This document shows, in pieces, positions 55,907 to 64,000 of a DNA stretch of 64,000 nt; position 1 is the first letter of the stretch; every line of letters begins with the position of its first letter. Location of the stretch: contig CM047429.1 of assembly GCA_026168455.1 (NCBI GenBank), forward strand, positions 31,765,850 through 31,829,849, written 5' to 3'. The notes under the pieces were generated by a model, which saw only the letters and a program-made list of their open reading frames with translations, searched no databases and had not been told where the DNA came from. The translations under genes were made by a program, and so were the position numbers. Origin of the DNA: Theocolax elegans (Eukaryota > Arthropoda > Insecta > Hymenoptera > Cerocephalidae).

Positions 55907-58900
55907 TTGTATATTATAAAGAAGATGGCGGATGCAATTAAGAAACAGCCTAATGTCAGCAAGGCCATAAAAGAAGGATTTCTTGTTCTGCAGGGAAAAA
56001 TAGAAGAGCTTGAGAAGGACAGGCGGAATATCTTCAGAGCCAAGCAAGCACTAGTTGAGAGTCACAGTCATGCTTGGTCCGGGACGCCTCAGACCACCCC
56101 TAACAGTAAGAGTCGGAGCTTCTTGAGGGCGGACGAACGGTGAAGAAAAAGAAGGAAACGGCTCTGACAAAGGAAGAGAAACCCTCGGCTGGTTAAGTGG
56201 ACTGGGCCAAGGTAAAGAAGAAGAAGAAGGAACGAAAGGCAGACAAGCCGAATGACCCCAACTCACAACTGGCAAAACCCAGCTGGAACCCATTGTCCTA
56301 AAGCCATTGGACGACAAGACCTATGCCCAGATACTTGAAGGTATCAGGCAACAGGTCAATCCAGCCGACCACGGCGCGGACGTCAAAAATATACGTTTCA
56401 CCAGTAACGGATGCTGTCCATAAAGTCAGGAATATAGACTACTGCAGCATGAAAGAGGAGGTCAGCGAGACTATCGTGAAAGCTATGGGAAGCGGGGAAG
56501 TGCCCGTTAGCCTAAGGCTCAAAAAGCCGAATAAAGCTGGGCAGTTTCAGGCAATCGCCACCGTAACGGAGGTCGCAGCCAGGAAACTGCCTGGACCGGC
56601 CCGTCTAAAGATGGATGGGTCAACTGCCGCGTGCGTCGGCGACAAGTTCTCGCGGATCGTAAAGCGGATGCCAGGTGCTTCTTGTGCGCCGAACCGGGCG
56701 TGACGGCTGGAGCGGCGGCTCACGCTTCAGGATCGAGTGTTTGCCGGGCCTTCCAACAGGCTTTATAAGGAGATCGCCGTAATGGTTCAGGCTCTTCAAG
56801 CCAATTTCTACAGGAGTAGGACGGTCCATGACCTGCTGGCCCAGATCTGTCTCAGTACCGAGACAGAGAAGGATCGGATTGAGGGTTTCCAAACCAAACT
56901 GGATGCCCTCGAGAATGCAATCAGAAACATGAATGGAGAGCTAATAGTGGCCGAAGACTTCAACGCGAAAGCACTTGAATGGGGAGAAAAAGTCCCAGAC
57001 TCCAGAGGGGGGCGAGTCATGGACATGGTGTCCAGGTAAGGACTGGTGATATTAAACACCGGCTCTATGTCTACCTTGAGGAGGCCGAGATATGGGGAGA
57101 CCATACTCAACGTCTCTTTCGCGACAGAACATCTGTCCGCATACGTGCAGGACAGATAGGAGATCGATTACTATACAGCCAGCAATCGCCAGTTATCACG
57201 TTTCGCGTACGTGAAGAAGAACAAGTCAGAGCAGCTCCTCGAAGCTGTCATCGCAGGTGGAACGTCGACAAGATGGACGTCGAAAAATTATCTCAGGCTC
57301 TAGAACGCGGTCAGCGACCCTTGTTGGTGATACCGGAAGAAGTGTCCGCCTTGGACCGGGCGGAGCTGTTGACGGGCACCAGTCAAGACGAGTCGAGTCG
57401 AGGCGGTACCCTTTAAGAAGGCGGCGGGGAGCAGATGACCTGCTTATTGGTGGACGGGAGAGATCTTATGAGAAGAACTTACGGCGTCAGTGCTTACGGC
57501 TGCGGTGCCTGGCTCAGAGAGCTAAAAAGTGGGACTGGGCGCTCAAAATAATGGAGCATGAAGCGGCGAAAAAAGCTCTCAGTTGAGCAATTCAAGTGAG
57601 TAGGTATCGTTGCATGGAGTAACTGCGAGAGGATCTTAACAACGCTTCGTGGGGGTTGAGGTACAAGATCGTCATGCGCATAGTAGGAACCTCTGCAAGA
57701 ACTGCCCCTATGAGCGCTGAGGTCATGGACAAGATCGTCCATACCCTTTACCCAACTCATCCGAAGCGCGTGGATGATTTCGCTATCTCAGAGGCTCCTC
57801 TCTTCACCAGAGCAGAGCTAGAGATAGCAGTGTGCACCTTGAAGAGAAAGAAGGTGCCGGGACCATATGGGGTACCAGCTGAGGTACTGAATGCTGTGGC
57901 GCAAAACCATTCGCAGTTCTTGCTTTTGCAATTCTTGTCTCCGGGCGAGAAAATGTTACGCACTCTGAAAGGAGGCAAGATTGGTTCTGATAAGCAAGGG
58001 CAAAGGACCGGCGGATGCGCCGTCATTGTACAGGCCACTGTGTATGTTAAACACCGTGGGTAAATTCCTTGAGAAGCTGGTATGATCACGCCTGAATACT
58101 GTAATTCAGGCTACGGGTGACCTTTCTGAGAAACAATACGGTTTTCAGAGAGAAAGATCCACCATAAATGCTGTTCAGGAGGTAATGGAGGCGACCAGGA
58201 GCACAGAAACCGAGAATCATTATTCCCACCCAATCTGTCTCCTGATGACGATGGATGTCAAAAACGCTTTCAACTCGCTAAAGTGGCCCGACGTGTTACA
58301 GACTCTGAAGCGGAACTTTGTTGTACCAATACTCTTATAGATCCTTGGAGACTATTTGAGGGACCGTTTCATCCTGTACGACACAGCGAATGGCCAGAGA
58401 CGACGAGAGCTCACGGCAGGGGCAGCCCAAGGCTCCATACTGGAACCCGACCTATGGAATATTTCCTACGACGGGCTACTTAGAATGGAAGTGCCACAGG
58501 GCTGCACGCTGATTGGGTATGCCGACAACGTGGCCGTTATTATAATTGCTAGAAGTATGGTAGTAGCGCAGACACCCCTCGATTAGGTCATGTGCCATGT
58601 TCGACGCTGGATGGAGGGGCATGGGTTACAACTGGCGATGACGAAGACAGAAATCGTGATCCTCACGAAGAAGCGCGTACCAAAAGTAGTGCCGCTAAAT
58701 GTTGACGGAGAGGCCGTAACCACGAAGATGGTTGTCAGGTATCAGGGGATGATGCTTGATTCAAAGCTCATTTTCTGGGACCTGATAAAAAAGGCAATAG
58801 ACTAAGCGGCCGTGGTAGTATCGAAACTGAGCAGAGTAATAGCCATCATAGGCGGCCCTCGCCCGAGCGTCAGGTGTCTGTTGCTGCGGACCGCCGAGTT

Positions 58901-59800
58901 AATAATCTTATATAAAGCTGAAATATGCAAGCGCCCTCTTGGCAGTACAATGGAGGTGCGCGCTTCGAGTGACGAGCTCGTATCGCACGGTATCTGAGCC
59001 GGTAGCGCTGGCAGTGGCGGGGTCATCCCAATTGATCTTCTAGCCCTAGACCGCCTATTCGTCTACCAGTCGAAAGAGGAACTAGGGCCAGTGAGGGCTT
59101 AGGAAGCTGCAACAGAGTAGACCTGGCTCTCCTGGCAGGAGTAATGGGAGCGGGAAGCGTGTGGAAGATGGACGGCGAAGCTAATTAGCCAGCTGTCCCC
59201 GTGGCACGATAGGCAGCATGGAGAGATAAATTTTTATCTCACACAGTTGCTAACGGGCCATGGATACTTCCGCGTGTACCTGCACCGTATGGGCAAGGCG
59301 ACGGACCCGCGGTGCTTGTACTGTGGGTTCCAAAAAGACGATGCCCTCCATACGTTCTTCGTATGTGAATGGTGGAGGGGCAAAAGAGCTAGCATCGAGA
59401 ACGACGTAGGTCATCTAACACCCGTGGTACCGTTGATGCTGGCTACGAAGGACAATTGGAGGTCAAAAGCTCGGTATTTCGAAGGCATATTTCGACAAAA
59501 GAGGGCAGACCTCCAATAAATGGAGCCTAGGATAAAGGTACCCTTGCGGCAGACGGCTGGTCCCACCCCAAAGTATTCCGGTAGGTTAGTGTCGGGGTGG
59601 AATAAGACCAGGTAAGAGGAGTTTTCCGGGTGAACTCCTGTCGGTCCTGATCAGCAGCAATGACTGGCAAGGGCGATTGGCGGGCATGCACCTGAGGGGT
59701 GGGGTTTAGTGGGTAGCCCAAGGATTTTGGGGAGTCCCAAAACACTTCCCACACACACTACCCACATTTCGAAAATAAATTGCTCCCCCCCCCCCTCTAT
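55907..59800 (+). pseudogene. degenerate R1-like non-LTR retrotransposon
   Basis: Order: ORF1 coil (AIKKQPNVSKAIKEGF, like the element at 35320), basic region, endonuclease (NGELIVAEDFNAKALEWG), RT N-terminus (FTRAELEIAVCTLKRKKVPG), RT core (KQYGFQRERSTINAV, TMDVKNAFNSLKW, ELTAGAAQGSILEPDLW, GYADNVAVI with the second catalytic Asp changed to Asn), and the C-terminal zinc motif CLYCGFQKDDALHTFFVC. Stops and frameshifts throughout. A 3' UTR runs to a C run and A run near 59800. Confidence 0.8.
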
Positions 59801-59809
59801 AAAAAAAAA

Positions 59810-60400
59810 TTATTATTGCGTGGTTATTGTTATTATAGTTTTTATAGACAAATTATAAATATTTCAATTTCATTTAAAATATAATAGTTTAGAATGCTAA
59901 AAGTATCAACATCTATTTACTTATTAAATCCAGAAGTTATTCTTGCATATTATCTTATTTGTACATTGCTGATGGAAAATATCGCATTATGAATACGTTT
60001 ATATCACTTACGGCTTACAACTTGATTTATCTTTATTGAATAAGTTCCAGAGTATAAAACTACCAGTTTCTTCAAAGACTGACTACTGAAAACATTCAAT
60101 CTGTAATAATTACTTTCCTTTATCTTATAATTATAAAGTAATCTTATAATTATTATAATTAAGTAATTACGTAGACCTGTTAATTATTTAAAGTTTATTA
60201 TTTTATTTCATGCTTTTATTTTATTATTAGATTTAAAGATGAATATAAAATTCCTTAAATGTAATGAATTTCTTACTAACATATTTTCAAACTTTACAAA
60301 TACCAAATAGTGTGACAAATTTTAACGAAATCGAGTTGTCAGAAAAATTGATACAAATATTAGTCGAAGCAAGAAATTAATTTTTGAAGTTAACATGATT
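59810..60400. other. AT-rich stretch, no recognised feature
   Basis: No supported gene or repeat. Confidence 0.45.
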
Positions 60401-60407
60401 GATGAGG

Positions 60408-60521
60408 AAACCCTGGATTTCCATTGTCCAGGAGGTCATCGGGGATCAAAGGATCGACTGGGCCATCCTTTAAGAGAAGAGAATATTATCGCGGCACGAA
60501 GCCAGGATAGCCGCAAAGTAA
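60408..60521 (+). ncRNA. candidate structured element: three hairpins in series
   Basis: GATGA/TCATC encloses CCTGGA/TCCAGG (near 60408-60438). Next come AAAGGAT/ATCCTTT and GCGGC/GCCGC. It is GC-rich within AT-rich DNA. No known RNA family recognised; it could be a transposon end. Confidence 0.3.
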
Positions 60522-60808
60522 TTAAATTAAAATAAATGTTTATATTTATATTTTATGTCATTCGCGTTGCTCTCTCGCCGACATATTATCTACTTGATTT
60601 AATAGCGTTCGAGGCAAGGAAGAATGCCCGAATCATCCGCACCGTGCGTCCCAGCAAATTTGTTCCTGGCAACACTTGTTGGCATCTTCGCGAAGTATAA
60701 AGAAATTGTGTACGTAGTCTAGATTAACGCAGACCATTCGACTTTTTTTACACAATATTTGTGCATAAAATGAAAACATATGTCACATGGACTGCCTGAC
60801 AAAATTGG

Positions 60809-60826
60809 TGGTCGATATATCGACCA
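60809..60826. other. 18-bp perfect palindrome
   Basis: TGGTCGATATATCGACCA lies about 300 bases beyond the C-terminal end of the piggyBac transposase. It could belong to the element's end region. Confidence 0.5.
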
Positions 60827-61126
60827 GTCCCGTGTGGAACGTAAAATCCAATGTTAAACATTTAATATGGCGAGTTAGGAATGCTTTTAGACGTATTTGG
60901 ATGCGCTGCATACGAAAAAAATATCAAAAAATGTTTAGGAGACATGCTTGACCTTGAAAATTGTATTTCAAGATGAACTTCATTACTTGTAGTATTTTAG
61001 TCCAAAAATGATATCCAAAAATGATATGCATTACATGCATTTTTATCACTGATGTACCTCTGTATGAAAAAATATATTAGTTTTCGCTCCCCTTGCCTGT
61101 CACCTCTAAATATTTGACTTTATGAT

Positions 61127-61266
61127 AATGTCTCTTTAGTGTGATATTCTTCAAAACATGGAGCTACGCATAAAGGAATATCACAATCAGAGCACATGTA
61201 TTTTGTTCGACTAGTAATTTTACGTAAAGCACACAAGTGACACCTTCGACTTGTAGCTGTGACGGG
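61127..61266 (-). pseudogene. piggyBac transposase, C-terminal cysteine-rich domain
   Basis: The minus strand reads PVTATSRRCHLCALRK, YMCSDCDIPLCVAPCFEEYHT, the RING-like zinc domain that ends piggyBac transposases and recognises the element tips. It belongs to the transposase at 62491-63836. Its first codon joins in frame with the end of that part if the insert at 61271-62490 is left out. Confidence 0.75.
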
Positions 61267-61313
61267 CATAACCATATATATATATATATATATGTATGGT
61301 TAGGCTCCAGTCA

Positions 61314-61397
61314 CATAGCGTAATAGCTCAAGCGATAGAGTGTAAGCGCGCCACGCAAGAGGTCCGGGTTCAAGCCCGACTCTCGGAAGATTTTTTT
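61314..61397 (+). ncRNA. tRNA-like Pol III unit (SINE-head-like)
   Basis: A-box-like TAGCTCAAGCGATAGAGTG and a perfect B box GGTTCAAGCCC are spaced as in a tRNA and followed by TTTTTTT. Acceptor and T-stem pairing is poor, so it is not a functional tRNA. It is more likely the promoter head of a SINE-like or composite element. Confidence 0.45.
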
Positions 61398-61879
61398 AAT
61401 TATTTAAATTAATTTATTTAAATAATTAATAAATCAAAATTAATAAAATTTATAATTTTATTTAAAGATTTTTTTATTTTGCAAAATATACATATTCTGA
61501 AATTGAAATACGACTAAAATTAACTAAGTTGCAAATTTATATTGTTTATAGTTAATAATAATAAAATTTGAAATTATACAGTATATTATAATATTATAAT
61601 ATATAATTATACATGATATATATATAAAAAATATATGTGAGAAAAGTGATAAAAAATAAATAAGTATTTGATCAATAAATTAAAGTAAAATGAATTCAAA
61701 TTAAAATTAAAATTGTTTTTCACGTTTGTTAATTTAATATAAGATTCAGATTTTGAAAACTAATGTAAATTAATATAAAGACAGAGAGGTTGACGACCCT
61801 GTGCCAAAATTATATGAAACAACAAAGAAGATAATGAGAAGAGAGGGAAACCGAAAACTCCAGCTGTAGGTGTGAAGAA

Positions 61880-61990
61880 GGTGGGAGAGCAGTCCCCACC
61901 TCTAACCAAAGGTACAAAACCGGCCGTCTCGCTGTCGAATTCAGCATTCGCCTCGAGCTGTAAGGCGAGGAAGGAAGCACCCTCCTCGCC
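61880..61990 (+). other. three GC-rich hairpins
   Basis: GGTGGG/CCCACC (61880-61900), CGAAT/ATTCG (61936-61950) and GGCGAGG/CCTCGCC (61964-61990), all within the unknown insert. An AATAAATAAA run follows near 62000. Confidence 0.4.
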
Positions 61991-62060
61991 AATTCTAGAA
62001 ATAAATAAATTTTGTGAGTTTAATTAAACAGCTAGAGGTGTGATGTTCATTTAAAGGTAT

Positions 62061-62416
62061 TTGGACAAGATGGAATGCTGGAATCATTCCAATCTTTACC
62101 CAAGTCCTTTTATCCTTTAAAGCCAATTCCTTAGAATACATTCGGACGAAAAGGAGCGCTAGATTCGCTTTTTATTCTACCCGAATTATTCTAATTTTCC
62201 TTTTTTCCATAGAAAAATACTCAGATGATGTGGAATACTGGATTTATTCCAACATCTACCTGATTTTTTCACATAATATATTCACCAAAGAGTTTATTGG
62301 GCGAGGCCGAACGCTGGATTCGTTCGTACCTCTATCCAACCTCTTATTCCATTAAAATATCCAGAAATCGTTCTGGGATGAGAAGAAACACTGGATTTGT
62401 TTCTAATCTACCCCAG
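62061..62416 (+). repeat. five tandem hairpins with compensating stem changes
   Basis: Units at 62061-62103, 62141-62185, 62221-62263, 62297-62339 and 62373-62416 start every 76-80 bp. Each has a 7-base loop (CTGGATT, or CTGGAAT/CTAGATT) on an inner stem: GGAATG/CATTCC, AGCG/CGCT, GGAATA/TATTCC, CGAACG/CGTTCG and GAAACA/TGTTTC. Outer stems are TTGG/CCAA, TTCGG/CCGAA, TCAG/CTGA, TTGG/CCAA and CTGGG/CCCAG. The stem sequences differ but pairing is kept. Confidence 0.7.
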
Positions 62417-62490
62417 ACGTTTTCACTTCATACATTTATTATGGTCCTGCTAAAAATATTTTTATGTAAGGGATAATAATAAGCCCGTTA

Positions 62491-63836
62491 CATAGCAAAC
62501 CTTGGAAAATGACGACCAACTAATCGAGTAGGAGGGTTAACAAGACGAGAAATGCTATCATTAGTATTATCCAATTTCAATAATGATCTAACAACCGATA
62601 TTCGGAATGAAGGAAAGGGCATTGGTCCTTTATTTTATATAAAGAATGAGCATTAGATAAACTTATATCAATAAAATGGAAAAATAACTTGCGATTCCAC
62701 TTCATTGTTTTTCTAACTGTTTCAGTTATAGCCAATTGTCTATCTATATTGCAATAGATGCAGTTTGCTAGTGTTTTTTGCCAGTGGTACAGAACTCAGG
62801 TTCATGAACAGTTGTAAGCATGCAAACACTACGCTTATCTTGCCACCTGATTGTTATCCACAAATTATTATGAGCAACTTGAACTTCACCTCGCTCTAAT
62901 TTATTTTCTAATTTTGGCATTCCTTTTCTATTTGTTCTTACCGTGCCACACATTCCCGTAACGCGATCATGCAAATATTCTGCCAATATGGGAGATGTAT
63001 ACCAGTTATCTATGTATATGACATGACCATTGTAAAAATAAGGTTGCAAGAAATGAGCGACAATATCCCCAGTATCAACGCCAGTGTAGACAATGAAACT
63101 CAAAATGAATCCAGTCTCACAGTCTACTAATTCAAAACGTTTGGTGCCAAACCGATTTCTTTTCAAAGGAAAATACTGCTTAAATCGAAGCCTGCCTTTC
63201 CATAATACTAGGCTTTCATCTATGCACAAATTGTTGCCTGGAATAAGAGCTGCTGAGAATTTACTTTGTAGATAGTCTATTATTGGTTTTATTTTCACTA
63301 AAGGATGGTGAGCGATTTTCGAGGTATCTTCATTATCATGAAAATGTAACTGGCATAAGATTGCAAGAAACCTATCACGAGACATTATTTGATTGAAAAT
63401 TGGAGTATAAAGCAGAGGATCTTTAGACTAATAGTCTTTTAAGTCACCTTTTCGAATATGGCCCGTTAGAATTGAAAGGCCAAGAGAACATTCAAATTCA
63501 TCTTTTGTAAGAGGAGACCAAGTTTTCTGATGGGATTGCCGATCCTCATGATACTGACTTTCATAGCGATTCGTCTCATCTATAATTCATTCAATCAGAG
63601 GGGAATCAAAAAAGTATTTAAAGTAATTGATTGCTTTATTCCCCGATATAGAGATGTTAGGATTTATTTTAGAAGTACCTTAAAATTCTTTGATTGATGG
63701 ATAAAAGGCACTTTTTAAAAATTTGAGTCTCATCTTAATCATTTTCTACCAAATTAACTTCATGAATTTCCTCATTCTCCAAATCTTGTATTTCAAGTTC
63801 AGACTCGCCACTACTCCAAGTTTCAATATCAGCCAT
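62491..63836 (-). pseudogene. piggyBac transposase, N-terminal and catalytic parts, decayed
   Basis: Starts MADIETWSSGESELEIQ (63836), an acidic N-terminus typical of the family. A catalytic frame at 63385-62768 holds the DDD set: D56 in CIDESLVLWKGR, D126 in IDNWYTSP and D183 in WQDKRSVCMLTT. Upstream, coding resembling HQKTWSPLTKDEFEC is broken by stops (for example just before SKDPLLYTPIF). Downstream a frame change near 62750 leads into ETVRKTMKWNRKLFFHF, SNAHSLYKIK and RLVGRHFPRFAM, where the 1220-bp insert interrupts. It would cut and paste at TTAA sites; this copy is inactive. Confidence 0.85.
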
Positions 63837-64000
63837 TTCATCAAAAATAATTGCTTGTATTTTTTTGACAATTTAGTAAATAAAGAGAACGATGAAATAA
63901 TAAGAATATTATCAATAAAAAATCTTCCGCAAGAAAAATAACTGTGTTGATCTGCCAAGAAACTAATACTAATGAATAATTTAAATAATCACTATGAAAA

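Larger units (their letters stand above)
61271..62490 (+). mobile_element. 1220-bp unknown insert inside the piggyBac gene
   Basis: Flanked by CATA at 61267-61270 and 62491-62494, a possible 4-bp target duplication. It contains, left to right: a TA run within an ACCATA...TATGGT hairpin, a tRNA-like Pol III unit, 350 bp of AT-rich DNA, three GC-rich hairpins (61880-61990) and the five-hairpin array (62061-62416). No transposase or RT. Ends show no clear inverted repeats. Class unknown. Confidence 0.5.

Noticed and set aside
61314..61397. Functional tRNA gene
   Set aside because: A and B boxes fit, but the acceptor and T-stem halves do not pair and no clear anticodon stem exists.
62061..62416. 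Hairpin array as tRNA genes or microRNA cluster
   Set aside because: The 7-base loop begins CT like an anticodon loop and spacing is tRNA-like, but there are no D or T arms or Pol III boxes. The stems are too short for microRNA precursors.

Overview
This is intron- and repeat-rich insect DNA. The best guess is a hymenopteran, probably an ant. That rests on the AT-rich host background, the mix of errantivirus, Polinton, piggyBac, R1-like and CR1/Jockey-like elements, and one exon resembling animal PA2G4/EBP1. Nothing bacterial is present. Almost every open frame belongs to a transposable element, and most are broken, so the window reads as a transposon graveyard such as pericentromeric DNA or a piRNA-cluster-like region.

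Layout. 1-6.9 kb: 5' part of a minus-strand Ty3/gypsy element (gag, a -1 slippery site, start of the protease, a primer-binding-site candidate and a long LTR candidate). The LTR candidate is interrupted by a 1.25 kb foldback element and a 103-bp hAT-like MITE. 8.6-10 kb: non-LTR fragment (zinc-knuckle ORF1, endonuclease). 10.3-22.7 kb: 5'-truncated, envelope-bearing errantivirus-like element. It holds an integrase, a chuvirus-like class glycoprotein, a gag-like remnant, a cysteine-rich ORF, a 1612-bp tandem duplication, a broken F-type envelope, an intact 220-aa zinc-ribbon-like gene with its own TATA box, a polypurine tract and a 3' LTR. 22.9-25 kb: R1-type ORF1 remnant, hairpin-phased repeats and another hAT MITE. 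25.8-30.5 kb: minus-strand CR1/Jockey-like element with PHD-finger ORF1 and EN-RT ORF2. 30.95-31.12 kb: the PA2G4-like exon.

33.4-41 kb: MITEs and foldbacks, an ORF1-only (HAL1-like) R1-type retroposon with a 14-bp target duplication, a 34-bp tandem array and a two-exon acidic ORF of unknown identity. 40.8-44.2 kb: minus-strand Jockey-like element whose RT is split by a 5S-rRNA-derived SINE with a 16-bp target duplication. 44.2-51.6 kb: decayed Polinton/Maverick block (ATPase, small ORFs, integrase, virion-type ORFs, major capsid, Ulp1-like protease), partly duplicated. 54.3-55.5 kb: further TATA-driven virus-like ORFs. 55.9-59.8 kb: degenerate R1-like element. 60.8-63.8 kb: piggyBac transposase split by a 1.2 kb insert that carries a tRNA-like Pol III unit and five tandem hairpins with compensating stem changes.

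The genes do not form one pathway; each group serves the mobility of its own element. The three strongest leads are the dual-envelope retroelement with accessory zinc genes, the covarying hairpin array inside the piggyBac-splitting insert, and the 5S-headed SINE. All calls come from reading sequence and translations by eye; no alignment or database search was run.
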